From JAHRVQ01 sp963976815 (GTDB lineage Bacteria; Pseudomonadota; Gammaproteobacteria; Pseudomonadales; Azotimanducaceae), in the NCBI GenBank assembly GCA_963976815.1, contig CAXBLU010000001.1, forward strand, positions 434,001 to 498,000: DNA of 64,000 nt, in the 5' to 3' direction. The translations under genes and the position numbers were made by a program. How positions within the stretch are numbered: position 1 is the first letter of the stretch; every line of letters starts with the position of its first letter. This document shows, piece after piece, positions 26,553 through 35,285 of the stretch. The notes beneath the pieces are model-generated. The model was not told the DNA's origin. It ran no database searches and saw only the letters and a program-made list of their open reading frames with translations.

Positions 26553-28437
26553 AGCACCAACCGAAGACCTATCCAAAAAGCTTGACCACTCCATCTTTGA
26601 TGCAGATATCCACGGCCAGAATATGAACCTTGTTTACCTTGGCCGGATCTTTAGCTGGGTACGCAATCACAAAAAAGTCGGTCTATTAAGCATTCTGTAC
26701 ATCACACTTGCATCGATGATTGCGGTTCTTTTACCCGTGATCATTGGCCGGGTTGTCATAGACGGCATCATCATGGGTAACCCCAAGGCGTTGTTACCGG
26801 ACTTCGGTATGAACAGTTTGAATGACTGGCTGAGCGCAACGCTTGGAATGTCACCAATGGTCTCCGCCTGTGCGCTCTTCGCTTTGCTGACAATCCTCTG
26901 CCATACACTCAATCACCTGCACCGGGTCACCTACGCTAAAACAATGCTCAGCTCCCTTCGAGATATGCGCCTTGATTTATTCGCCCACATGGAGCGGCGA
27001 CCGTCTTCCTTTTATGACAAGGTTGCCGTTGGCAGAGTCATGACCCGAATCACTAACGACGTCCAGGCTCTGTTTGAAATGTTGATGGGTTTGGGCATGC
27101 TCGTGGGGGAATTTGTACCCTTCTTCATTGCTCTCGCATTGATGTTCGCCATTGATGTGAAATTGACCTTATATTTGTTGATGGCAATTCCAATATTTGC
27201 CCTACTGACCTATTTCTTCCGTATGGCAACGCGCAAAGTTTATCGCCTGATTCGAAATACCGTCTCCCAACTCAATCAGAACCTGCAGGAAAACCTCAGC
27301 GGGATGCAGGTGGTGCAACTGAGCAATCGGGAAGAAACCAATCTCGGAGTTTATCGAGAAATTAACAAGCGCAACCAGAAACACGAGATCGACGCCATCT
27401 ATCTAGAAACCGGCTACGGCGCTTTTATGGATAACATGGTGAACATGGCCCTTGCTGTTATTCTCTGGGTAGGTGGCGGCGCTGCACTCCAGGAGACAAT
27501 TTCACTCGGTAGTGTGATTCTCTTTACTCAGTTTATTGATATGTTTATTCGCCCGATTCGGGTCCTTGGTATGCAGTACAACATCCTGTTTCGAGCCATG
27601 GCCAGTGCAGAACGTATTTTCCAGGCGTTGGACTGGCATGAACAGGTTCGAGAGCCGAAGCACCCCAAAAGTCTACCCAATAGGATTCAGGGCAAACTGG
27701 AATTTAGACATCTGAACTTTGGTTACGATGCGCAACAGGTACTCAAAGATGTCTCCTTTACCATTGCACCGGGAGAGAAGCTCGCCGTGGTGGGGCCGAC
27801 GGGGTCAGGTAAAAGCACCCTTATCAGATTGTTAGGCCGATTCTACGATTTTGCCGACAACAGTATTTTCCTGGATGACATCGATCTAAACCAATTGCCT
27901 TCCAGCGAGGTCAGGAAACGAGTAGGTGTTGTGATGCAGGATTTCCATATTTTTTCTGGATCGATCCTCGATAACATCATGCTAGGTAATCCAAGTATCA
28001 CCCGGGACCAAGCTATCTCTGCCGCCAGGTCAGTTAATGCGGATAAGTTTATTGAAAAACTGGAACTGGGCTACGACACACCGTTAGTCGAGCGGGGCCA
28101 AAACCTCTCCCAGGGCCAGCGGCAGCTGCTAGCTTTTGCCCGTGTCCTTGCCAGTGACCCAGAAATTCTAATCCTGGATGAAGCCACCGCCAGTATCGAT
28201 ACTGAAACAGAACAACTTATCCAGGAAGCGCTCAAGCAGCTCATGGAGGGTAGAACGTCGATCCTGATTGCCCACCGTCTACAAACCATTCAGGAAGCAG
28301 ATCGCATCCTCGTCTTGAAGGATGGGGCCGTAAAGGAGCTAGGCAGCCACCAGGAACTCATGGCGCTCAAAGGTGTCTACTACACATTGAATCAACTACA
28401 GTTTCAGGACGTGACACAGCCTAGTCAAAACCGCTAA
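26542..28437 (+). CDS. ABC exporter half-transporter, catalytic subunit (MdlB-like)
   Basis: A 631-residue half-transporter. The ATG at 26542 is chosen because GGAGG lies seven bases upstream; the longer frame from 26452 lies inside the previous gene. An N-terminal cytoplasmic stretch of about 45 residues precedes six helices. The nucleotide-binding domain has Walker A GPTGSGKST (from 418), Walker B ILILDE with catalytic Glu547, and H-loop His578. The signature is LSQGQ (522-526), with Gln replacing the first Gly. Its own Walker motifs pair with the canonical LSGGQ of the partner to form the active site, while its altered signature completes the degenerate site. Its stop overlaps the next start as TAATG. 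Confidence 0.93.
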   Translation: MNSKAPTEDLSKKLDHSIFDADIHGQNMNLVYLGRIFSWVRNHKKVGLLSILYITLASMIAVLLPVIIGRVVIDGIIMGNPKALLPDFGMNSLNDWLSATLGMSPMVSACALFALLTILCHTLNHLHRVTYAKTMLSSLRDMRLDLFAHMERRPSSFYDKVAVGRVMTRITNDVQALFEMLMGLGMLVGEFVPFFIALALMFAIDVKLTLYLLMAIPIFALLTYFFRMATRKVYRLIRNTVSQLNQNLQENLSGMQVVQLSNREETNLGVYREINKRNQKHEIDAIYLETGYGAFMDNMVNMALAVILWVGGGAALQETISLGSVILFTQFIDMFIRPIRVLGMQYNILFRAMASAERIFQALDWHEQVREPKHPKSLPNRIQGKLEFRHLNFGYDAQQVLKDVSFTIAPGEKLAVVGPTGSGKSTLIRLLGRFYDFADNSIFLDDIDLNQLPSSEVRKRVGVVMQDFHIFSGSILDNIMLGNPSITRDQAISAARSVNADKFIEKLELGYDTPLVERGQNLSQGQRQLLAFARVLASDPEILILDEATASIDTETEQLIQEALKQLMEGRTSILIAHRLQTIQEADRILVLKDGAVKELGSHQELMALKGVYYTLNQLQFQDVTQPSQNR

Positions 28438-28886
28438 TGAATCGATATTCCCGCGCAGCTGGTTATCTTTTGTTCATCGCCGGAAGCAGCCTATCTGTTT
28501 GGCTAGGCAGCGCCGTCTGGCGGGGTTACGATACTCATTTATGGCAGGAAACCGGGGGGGTTATCTACCAATCCCGTATGATTGAAGAAACCAAACGCGG
28601 CGATGAAAAGCTGTTCAAACACGAATTGCTCTATCGCTACAAAGTCAGTGATTCCAGCTACACAAATGATCACGTGTATCGTACCGACCTACCTATAGCT
28701 TCCGAAAAGCATCTGGCTGGGTTGGTCCAACAGTTCCCAATCGGCTCAATTCAAACCGTGTACTTCAACCCTGGCAATCCTGCTGAAGCGATCCTGATCA
28801 AAGGTGTTTCAATTCAACTATTACTGGCATTCGTCTTTGCCCTGGCTTGCTTCGGCGTAGGAATGTTAAGTATTAGGAGGCGCTAG
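28437..28886 (+). CDS. DUF3592 membrane protein
   Basis: A 149-residue protein with one hydrophobic segment near each end (residues 10-30 and 122-143). The central domain matches the DUF3592 pattern: W..TGGVIYQSR, then LLYRYKV...Y....VY, then FPIGSIQTVYFNPGNPAEAIL. Function unknown; the central domain would face the periplasm if the N-terminus is cytoplasmic. The start codon overlaps the ABC stop by one base, so translation is coupled and a role connected with the exporter is likely but unproven. Confidence 0.8.
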   Translation: MNRYSRAAGYLLFIAGSSLSVWLGSAVWRGYDTHLWQETGGVIYQSRMIEETKRGDEKLFKHELLYRYKVSDSSYTNDHVYRTDLPIASEKHLAGLVQQFPIGSIQTVYFNPGNPAEAILIKGVSIQLLLAFVFALACFGVGMLSIRRR

Positions 28887-28887
28887 C

Positions 28888-30708
28888 ATGAGAAAATTTT
28901 TACCCTTCGCAATAGTAATTGTTCTGTGTTCCGGCATTGGGTTTTTCGGCGGGTATATGTTCACCCGAACCGAAATTAATACGCCACTCAATCCAACCGT
29001 CGTGATGAAAAAGAGCACAGCAAACACCCGCGCGATAGATTCAATCACAAATAAGGCGAACATAATTGAATTTACCGAAAACCCCAATGGGGTTTCCTAT
29101 GCAATTGTTGACGCTGAAACGTCAATCTTCGCCAAGCTTAAATTGGCCCACGAGCTTGCTGATCAGTCAAACTTTGAGCAATTAGAAGCCTATATCAAAC
29201 GAGCCGTTGTCTCAGCAGACCCCTTGTATAACTATAACCTTGTCAGCGTGTTTATAGAGAAAATGACCTCCCTTAATCCACTTGGGGCGATCGCTTTTAT
29301 CGAATCAGATCGTGCTTTGTCCGATAGTCGATTTATCGGCCATGTGGTCACAAGTTGGGTAAGAGAAGATCCAGAAGCAGCAATAGACTATTTGAATAGC
29401 ATCGACAACCCTCGGCTTAAAACTGAGATTGCCGGTCGCCTACTCGCTGACCCGACCCTTGCTGGAACAGGTTTTGCCGCTGAAATTGAGGCAGTTCTGG
29501 GGGTAAATGCATTCGCAATGAAAGGCATCGTGCAGGCTAATCAGTTGCCCCCTGGCCAGGCCCTCGATGCAGCATTAGCAATGACCCACCCCTCAAGAAT
29601 GAGTGCTATTCAGGTCGCGCTGATCCGCATGCTGCGGGACAATCCCGATGAGGCGATGGCGAGAATTCGCAACCACCCAAATCAAATCGAGCGAGGCATG
29701 ATGCTGCAATCCATCATGCATGAGTATCTCACTATTGATGAGGACTCGGCGTTTGCCCTCGCCCAGGAAAGCTTTCAGGGTAATGTCCGACTAGAGCAGC
29801 AGATGCTATCCATGCTGGGCCAAAGAAACCCCAAACGAGCCCTACCGATGGTTGAGGATTTTATTGCCCGAACGGGAAATTCCAATCCATTAAATGGCAT
29901 CATTTCAACCTGGGTACAACAGAACCCCACCGAAGCGCTGGCCTATATTGAAACCCTCGATGAGCAACAACGGGGTAGATTGTATCAATCTGCCGCCTTT
30001 AGTTACGTCAACAGTCACCCCGAGGAAGGTTTCGATTGGCTCTTAGCCCAATCAGATCGCTATCCTCAGTTAGTGGAGAGTACCGTCGCAAGCAGTATTA
30101 ATCACAACACCGTCAGCATTGCAGAACGTATGGTGGCGCGGACCACAAACCCGGGGATTCGAACCCGATTGATTACCGGTATCGGCAACTATAAGGCGAG
30201 TCAAAACCCGGATCAGGCGCTGGCCTGGCTGGACGGATACCGCCGGGATCCAGCTTATCCAACCGCGGTGCAGAATGTGATTTCGAGCATGTCCCACCAG
30301 AATCCAAAGAGTGCCGCCGAGGCAATTGAATCCAGAATTAACGAGCAGTATGCAGCACCGTTAGTGGGGCAAATCGCCTCCAACTGGTACCAAGCAAGCC
30401 CAAGGGAATCAATGGCGTGGTTACGGGACTTACCTAATGGCGACGCTAAAAATCAGGCCCTTAGTAGCATTGTGAGCAGCGTTGCCCATCGTGATCCGGA
30501 CACGGCTATGGAATTACTGGATAGCCTTCCTTCAGGAGCACCGCAGCTTGAAGCAAAACGTAATATTGCCTATGCCCGCCTTGCTCGCTCGCCGGACGAT
30601 ATTGAGGATATCCTTTCCGACCTCGACATTAGCGGCGAGGAAGCCACTCAGCTTCGCGCGATGGCACAACAACGGGGCAAAGTGAGTGCTGGTGTGTTTC
30701 GACAGTAA
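28888..30708 (+). CDS. Membrane-anchored helical-repeat protein of unknown function
   Basis: A 606-residue protein with an N-terminal signal anchor (residues 5-26, FAIVIVLCSGIGFFGGYMF) followed by a soluble region of paired helices. Helical units recur about every 33-40 residues with a common core of Asn/Asp/His-Pro, one or two polar residues and Ala (for example EDPEAAIDYL, DNPDEAMARI, QNPTEALAYI, QNPDQALAWL, QNPKSAAEAI, RDPDTAMELL). Nine or more units are visible. The pattern suggests a TPR- or HEAT-like superhelix in the periplasm for binding a protein or peptide. GGAGG lies eight bases upstream of the ATG, one base after the DUF3592 stop. It is the last gene of the ABC operon. I cannot name a family. 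Confidence 0.75.
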   Translation: MRKFLPFAIVIVLCSGIGFFGGYMFTRTEINTPLNPTVVMKKSTANTRAIDSITNKANIIEFTENPNGVSYAIVDAETSIFAKLKLAHELADQSNFEQLEAYIKRAVVSADPLYNYNLVSVFIEKMTSLNPLGAIAFIESDRALSDSRFIGHVVTSWVREDPEAAIDYLNSIDNPRLKTEIAGRLLADPTLAGTGFAAEIEAVLGVNAFAMKGIVQANQLPPGQALDAALAMTHPSRMSAIQVALIRMLRDNPDEAMARIRNHPNQIERGMMLQSIMHEYLTIDEDSAFALAQESFQGNVRLEQQMLSMLGQRNPKRALPMVEDFIARTGNSNPLNGIISTWVQQNPTEALAYIETLDEQQRGRLYQSAAFSYVNSHPEEGFDWLLAQSDRYPQLVESTVASSINHNTVSIAERMVARTTNPGIRTRLITGIGNYKASQNPDQALAWLDGYRRDPAYPTAVQNVISSMSHQNPKSAAEAIESRINEQYAAPLVGQIASNWYQASPRESMAWLRDLPNGDAKNQALSSIVSSVAHRDPDTAMELLDSLPSGAPQLEAKRNIAYARLARSPDDIEDILSDLDISGEEATQLRAMAQQRGKVSAGVFRQ

Positions 30709-30749
30709 AGATAGCGCTTAGCAATCGAGCTTAAGAATAGAGCTTTGCG

Positions 30750-31271
30750 TTACTCGCCGGCGGCTTGAACGCCTAGCATAGTCAGTTTGCCTGCCATATC
30801 TTCCGCTGAAGTCGCCGGTCTAACGTTCTTATCGATTGCCAACACCCGACCGTCCAGACCGATGTAATAGGTATGACGCATGGCGTAACCTCTATCACTA
30901 AGGACGTTGTAAGCCCGGGCAGTTTGCTTTGACGGGTCGCTCAGCAGAGGGAAGTCAGCTTTTTCCTGTAGTGCAAAACCCACATTGTCTTCGATAGGAT
31001 CAACGCTAGCCATAAAGTACGCAACTTCGAAGGCTTGAATAAGGTGGCCATTCTCAGCCAGGGACTTGCATTCTATTGTGCAGCCCCGGGTATAAGCCCT
31101 TGGAAACCAGGCCAGGACTACAGCCTTTTCACCTCGATAGTCGGACAGTCGATGTACCTGCCCATCGGTTCCTTCCAGGGAAAAGTCCGGCGCAAGGTCA
31201 CCTACTTCCAGACCAAAAACTTGAGTACCTAGCAGACTAAAAAGGACAATACAGCACCAGTGCTTTTTCAT
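30750..31271 (-). CDS. Exported peroxiredoxin (BCP/AhpC-TSA family)
   Basis: A 173-residue thioredoxin-fold peroxidase. The chosen start (ATG 31271) gives a signal peptide (MKKHWCCIVLFSLLGTQVFG); a TTG seven codons upstream is the alternative. The mature part starts EVGDLAPDFSLEGTDG. The active site is WFPRAYTRGCTIEC: the peroxidatic Cys is in RGC, and a second Cys follows four positions later, a spacing close to but not identical with the BCP resolving Cys. HTYYIGLDGRVLAIDKNV is as expected. It would reduce peroxides in the periplasm, whereas most BCP proteins are cytoplasmic. It is a single gene, convergent with the ABC operon. Confidence 0.9.
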   Translation of the reverse strand: MKKHWCCIVLFSLLGTQVFGLEVGDLAPDFSLEGTDGQVHRLSDYRGEKAVVLAWFPRAYTRGCTIECKSLAENGHLIQAFEVAYFMASVDPIEDNVGFALQEKADFPLLSDPSKQTARAYNVLSDRGYAMRHTYYIGLDGRVLAIDKNVRPATSAEDMAGKLTMLGVQAAGE

Positions 31272-31326
31272 GACGGTTACACTCTTGATCAAGGTTACAA
31301 TTCACATCAGCGAGTAAGGATAGCAG

Positions 31327-31938
31327 ATGCTTGATTCCCGTATACGACCACTAATCGACCCCGGACTCAATTTTCTCGCGGGGTTTCTCGAACGCCGGAA
31401 TGTCAGCGCCAATCAGGTCACATGGATTGGTTTCAGCCTCGGTATGTTGGTAGTACCGACCGTTGTTATCGGTTGGTTTAACGCTGCCCTCATCCTGCTA
31501 CTGATCAACAGACTTTGCGACGGCCTCGATGGCGCTATTGCCCGGAGGGTTGGCAAGACGGATTTAGGAGGCTACCTCGACATCGTATTGGATTTTATAT
31601 TCTACTCTGGGGTGGTCTTCGCGTTTTGCCTCGCCCAACCAGAATCCGCGCTTTACGGGGCATTTTTGATTTTTAGTTTTATCGGCACGGGAACAACATT
31701 TCTGGCATTTGCCATCATGGCGGAGAAACGCCAGATCCAAACCTCCCGGCAGGGAGAAAAGTCGTTCTTTTACATGGCGGGAGTTGCCGAGGGGTTTGAA
31801 ACGATTCTGGTACTTGGTCTGATGTGCCTGATGCCAGCACACTTCTGGCTGCTGGCACTTGGATTTGGAATCCTCTGTTGGATATCAACCCTCGGCAGAA
31901 TGCTAAACGCAATTAGAGTGCTTAAGCCTCTTGGCTAG
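31327..31938 (+). CDS. CDP-alcohol phosphatidyltransferase family protein
   Basis: A 203-residue integral membrane enzyme with about six helices. It carries the family motif D-x2-D-G-x2-A-R-x7-G-x3-D-x3-D in DGLDGAIARRVGKTDLG followed by GYLDIVLD (residues about 63-88). Enzymes of this family transfer a phosphoalcohol from a CDP-alcohol to an acceptor alcohol in phospholipid synthesis; the acceptor here is not predictable. AAGGA lies six bases before the ATG. It is divergent from the peroxiredoxin and convergent with the small Arc-like gene. It is distinct from the housekeeping PgsA and PssA forms as far as can be judged by eye. Confidence 0.88.
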   Translation: MLDSRIRPLIDPGLNFLAGFLERRNVSANQVTWIGFSLGMLVVPTVVIGWFNAALILLLINRLCDGLDGAIARRVGKTDLGGYLDIVLDFIFYSGVVFAFCLAQPESALYGAFLIFSFIGTGTTFLAFAIMAEKRQIQTSRQGEKSFFYMAGVAEGFETILVLGLMCLMPAHFWLLALGFGILCWISTLGRMLNAIRVLKPLG

Positions 31939-31977
31939 CCAGATCAACCGGCTATGTAACGCGGTTAAGTCGTCTGG

Positions 31978-32178
31978 TTAGATAACTTTCTTTTTCTCCA
32001 AACGTGCAATGAGGGTCGCCAGAGTCTTGTCCGTGGTCGACCGGCTAAAAGAATCATTTAGGATGTTGGTGATTTCTTTGTTCATCGAAGTGTTGTGTGA
32101 ACTCGCGGCTTTCTTAATTTTTTTATGTAGCGCAGGTGGTAAGCGCAGTACAAATTTCACTTGATCGGCTTCAGGCAT
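31978..32178 (-). CDS. Arc-like ribbon-helix-helix DNA-binding protein
   Basis: A 66-residue protein. The ribbon strand is VKFVLRLPPALH and the helix pair is KKIKKAASSHNTSMNKEITNILNDSF, close to the Arc/Mnt pattern in which strand residues read the major groove of paired half-sites. The C-terminal tail is rich in Lys. No toxin gene lies beside it, so an antitoxin role is not supported. It is divergent from the second MATE gene, and an ATTGTAA-N8-TTACAAT inverted repeat lies between the two starts. I infer autoregulation and control of the pump. Confidence 0.85.
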   Translation of the reverse strand: MPEADQVKFVLRLPPALHKKIKKAASSHNTSMNKEITNILNDSFSRSTTDKTLATLIARLEKKKVI

Positions 32179-32250
32179 TTTTTGTTCCTTTCTTTAAAAT
32201 TGGCGATGACGAATATATGCTCAAAGTATACGCCTACAGAGCACCCTGGA

Positions 32251-32272
32251 ATTGTAACTTCTCGCTTACAAT
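32251..32272. promoter_or_regulatory. Candidate operator between the Arc-like gene and the MATE gene
   Basis: Perfect seven-base inverted repeats ATTGTAA (32251-32257) and TTACAAT (32266-32272) flank an eight-base spacer. The right arm could also act as a -10 element (TACAAT) for the MATE gene 57 bases downstream. Its location between divergent genes, one encoding a ribbon-helix-helix protein, makes it the best operator candidate there. Confidence 0.5.
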
Positions 32273-32328
32273 GGTGAGACAGATGTATTGCCATCGAACT
32301 AGTAGCAGCCAATTTGGAATCCAGCCCT

Positions 32329-33639
32329 ATGCCATCAACTGAGATAAGTCGACGTCAGATATTCAACGTTGCCTGGCCGATCATCCTCGCCAATCTCTCA
32401 ACGCCTTTGTTGGGTCTGGTTGATACCGCTGTGATCGGTAACCTCGGCGAGGCCAGCTTACTGGGCGCAATTGCACTCGGCGCCGTCATATTTAGCTTTA
32501 TTTATTGGGGGTTTGGATTTCTGAGGATGGGAACCACTGCGCTGGTTGCCCAGGCAATAGGCGCAGATCAACCTGACGACGCCCGTGATGTTTTCCTTCG
32601 TGCGGCACTGTTAGGCACAGGTATTGGTTTAGTACTCATGGTACTTCAGACACCAATAGCCAGCGGCGCTTTTCAAATGTTGGATGGTAGCAATGCAGTA
32701 GAACAGGCAGCTGATCGTTACTTTTCTATCCGAATCATGGGCGCACCATTTTCGCTCGCGCTACTGGCGGTGATGGGATACTTGCTGGGATTGCAGGCAA
32801 CAAGAATGGTTCTGATTCTGAATTTGATTCTCAACGGACTGAACATCACTTTAGATTTAGTTTTTGTCTTGCTACTGGGGTGGGATGTCGAAGGTGTTGC
32901 ACTTGCCACCGTGATCTCAGAACTTACCACCCTTGCGATCGGGTTGCTGATCATCCTGCCCAGGCTTCGAAAGCCAGGCGCAATATCCCTACGTAAGTTG
33001 GCAAGCCCCGGAGCCCTGACGAGAATGTTCAGCGTCAATCGCGACATCATGATTCGTACCCTGTGTCTCATATTTGCGTTCGCCTGGTTTACCAATCAGG
33101 GGGCAAGCCAGGGCGATATCATTCTTGCGGCAAATGCCATTTTGATGCAGTTCGTGAGTTTTGCAGCTTTCTTTCTCGATGGTTTTGCCATAGCAGCGGA
33201 GTCCGTGGTTGGGATCGCCGTGGGATCACGTAACAGCGCACGCTTGAATCAATCGATTCGATACGTTTTTGAAATGGGTCTTATCACATCCGTAATTTTA
33301 TCTTGCCTTTATTGGCTGTTGGGCGCGGATGTGGTGTCACTGTTAACCAATGTAGAACCGGTCAGACAGGCGACTGAAGTATTTCTCTGGTGGGCCATTG
33401 CCTCGCCGATTGTTTCGGTATCCTGTTATCTATTGGATGGCATATTTATCGGCGCAACCCGCACACCAGAAATGCGCAACGCCATGATCATCTCGCTCAT
33501 TGCCTTTCTTGGCTTGTGGTGGCTCGCGGTACCAATGTTCGGTAACCATGGCCTTTGGCTAGCCCTACACGGCTATTTTATCGCCCGCGCACTATCCTTA
33601 AGTTACTATTTGCCCGGCCTGATGCGGCAGCAACGGTAA
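32329..33639 (+). CDS. MATE family efflux transporter (DinF-like)
   Basis: A 436-residue, 12-helix MATE protein. QIFNVAWPIILANLSTPLLG with LVDTAVIGNLGE is the DinF-branch first helix. The second half restarts near residue 230 with FSVNRDIMIRTLCLIFAFAWF, also typical of DinF-like members. The start is set at ATG 32329 rather than the TTG at 32314 because neither has a good ribosome site. It differs from the NorM-like gene at 2488. DinF in E. coli is linked to protection from oxidative stress and bile salts; the role here is unknown. It may be regulated by the divergent Arc-like protein. Confidence 0.93.
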   Translation: MPSTEISRRQIFNVAWPIILANLSTPLLGLVDTAVIGNLGEASLLGAIALGAVIFSFIYWGFGFLRMGTTALVAQAIGADQPDDARDVFLRAALLGTGIGLVLMVLQTPIASGAFQMLDGSNAVEQAADRYFSIRIMGAPFSLALLAVMGYLLGLQATRMVLILNLILNGLNITLDLVFVLLLGWDVEGVALATVISELTTLAIGLLIILPRLRKPGAISLRKLASPGALTRMFSVNRDIMIRTLCLIFAFAWFTNQGASQGDIILAANAILMQFVSFAAFFLDGFAIAAESVVGIAVGSRNSARLNQSIRYVFEMGLITSVILSCLYWLLGADVVSLLTNVEPVRQATEVFLWWAIASPIVSVSCYLLDGIFIGATRTPEMRNAMIISLIAFLGLWWLAVPMFGNHGLWLALHGYFIARALSLSYYLPGLMRQQR

Positions 33640-33727
33640 AGGTCAAATCAGCCGCAGTTGCTCTCGTTGAGCCGTTACGATTACACTCACGGACACACTT
33701 AAGACACAAAAAAAGAGAAGTTAGCTG

Positions 33728-34777
33728 ATGAAAATCGCAACCATGATGAGTTATGCGCAGGGTTATGTTGGCGCCACAAACGAAATTGTCGAAATGGAAA
33801 AGGCCGGCCTTGATGTCGTCTGGATTCCCGAGGCGTACTCCTTCGATGGTGTCAGTGCCATGGGCTATGTGGCGGCTAAAACCGAGCGTGTGACCATTGC
33901 CTCGGGTATTTTGAATATCTACAGTCGCACCCCAACTTTGCTCGCCATGACCGCCGCTGGCGTTGATGCGCTATCGGAAGGTCGTTGCATGCTTGGACTC
34001 GGCGCATCGGGTCCACAGGTCATCGAAGGATTCCATGGGGTAGCCTATGACGCACCCATCACTCGGATGCGCGAGATTGTCGAAATTTGTCGGACGGTAT
34101 GGAAGCGGGAAGAAAAGCTCGACCATCAAGGTAAGAAGTATCAGATTCCACTCCCCGCGGATCAGGGAACCGGTTTAGGAAAACCCCTCAAAATTATCAA
34201 CCACCCCTACCGTGACGAAATTCCAATTGCCCTCGCCACCCTCGGAGACAAAAGCGTCGAAATGACCGCAGAAATCGCTGACGCCTGGCTTCCAGCCTTC
34301 TATATGGCCGAAGGAGCTGACGCAGTCTGGGGAGACGCTATTCGACGGGGCAACGCAAAACGTGATCCCGGCCGCCCACCCCTGGATATCTACGCCGGTG
34401 GCGCTGTTGCAGTAGGTGAAGGGCTGGAATCCTACCGTGATATGTCCCGACCCGGTATTGCACTTTATGTAGGTGGTATGGGTGCTAAAGACAAAAATTT
34501 CTACAATCAAATCTTCCGCAAATACGGTTATGAAGAAGAGGCTGAAGCCATCCAGAACCTATTTCTATCGGGTCGCAAATCAGAGGCCGAAGCCGCTATA
34601 CCCCAGAGCTATTTGGATGCAACTTCTATGGTGGGCTCGGAAGGGTTTATAAGGGATCGTTTGCAAGCTTATAAAGAAGCGGGTGTTACCAGCTTAAGCG
34701 CAAGTTTCCTCGGCACAACGACGGAAGAACGCGTTCGAAACTGTGATGCCTTGAAAAACATTATCGAGAAAATCTAG
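33728..34777 (+). CDS. LLM-class flavin-dependent oxidoreductase (possibly F420-dependent)
   Basis: A 349-residue luciferase-like monooxygenase/reductase with a TIM-barrel fold. Recognisable segments are GLDVVWIPEAYSFDG, ASGILNIYSRTPTLLAMTAAGVD, LGLGASGPQVIEGFHG and GFIRDRLQAYKEAGVTSL. This subgroup, common in actinobacteria, is often F420-dependent; in gammaproteobacteria the cofactor may be F420 or FMN, and sequence alone does not decide. Only three bases separate it from a truncated haemoglobin gene, suggesting a two-gene operon. GAGAAG lies close upstream of the ATG. Substrate unknown. Confidence 0.9.
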   Translation: MKIATMMSYAQGYVGATNEIVEMEKAGLDVVWIPEAYSFDGVSAMGYVAAKTERVTIASGILNIYSRTPTLLAMTAAGVDALSEGRCMLGLGASGPQVIEGFHGVAYDAPITRMREIVEICRTVWKREEKLDHQGKKYQIPLPADQGTGLGKPLKIINHPYRDEIPIALATLGDKSVEMTAEIADAWLPAFYMAEGADAVWGDAIRRGNAKRDPGRPPLDIYAGGAVAVGEGLESYRDMSRPGIALYVGGMGAKDKNFYNQIFRKYGYEEEAEAIQNLFLSGRKSEAEAAIPQSYLDATSMVGSEGFIRDRLQAYKEAGVTSLSASFLGTTTEERVRNCDALKNIIEKI

Positions 34778-34780
34778 TTT

Positions 34781-35185
34781 ATGACCGCAACGCTGTATGA
34801 CCGCCTCGGTGGAGCGTCCGGGGTTCAGGATCTGGTCACCCGGTTTTATGACGCAATGGACAACAACCCAGAAGTTCAGCTAATACGGGGCAAGCATCCC
34901 GCGAACCTGGGCTCCGCCAGAACAAAACTATTTGAATATTTCAGTGGCTGGTTTGGTGGTCCGTCGCTTTTTATCGACAAGTATGGGCACCCCAGATTGC
35001 GAGCGCGGCATAATCACATTGCAATTGGCATACAGGATCGAGATCAGTGGTTGCAGTGCCTGACTACGGCTCTGGATCAGATGAATGTGGCTTCGGATCT
35101 GAGAGCGGACCTACTTGAAAAAATTGAACCCATGGCGGATCACATGAGAAATCTGGATGAAGAAGCCCCACTTTCGGACTGCTAA
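34781..35185 (+). CDS. Group II truncated haemoglobin
   Basis: A 134-residue 2-on-2 globin. YDRLGGASGVQDLVTRFYDAMD is the A/B helix start. FSGWFGGPSLFIDKYGHPRLRARHNHIAIG contains the proximal His (LRARHNH) and the group II motif, and RDQWLQCL supplies the G8 Trp. Such globins bind O2 or NO and are linked to NO or peroxide detoxification or redox delivery. It is co-transcribed with the LLM oxidoreductase, which suggests the haem protein serves that enzyme or the same stress, by inference. Confidence 0.92.
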   Translation: MTATLYDRLGGASGVQDLVTRFYDAMDNNPEVQLIRGKHPANLGSARTKLFEYFSGWFGGPSLFIDKYGHPRLRARHNHIAIGIQDRDQWLQCLTTALDQMNVASDLRADLLEKIEPMADHMRNLDEEAPLSDC

Positions 35186-35285
35186 TTGTGACTTTTTTAT
35201 CTTGAGGCTTTTGTGAACTCTATCCAGACATTAAGCTTCAGAATATGATCTACTTTGAACTAAAGCATGACTGCAGGATATCAAT

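Noticed and set aside
31939..31977. Hairpin (CCAGA...AACCG...CGGTT...TCTGG) between two convergent genes as a bidirectional terminator
   Set aside because: The arms are interrupted by unequal gaps and no clean T-run follows on either strand.
31978..32178. Arc-like gene as an antitoxin
   Set aside because: No small toxin-like gene is adjacent on either side.
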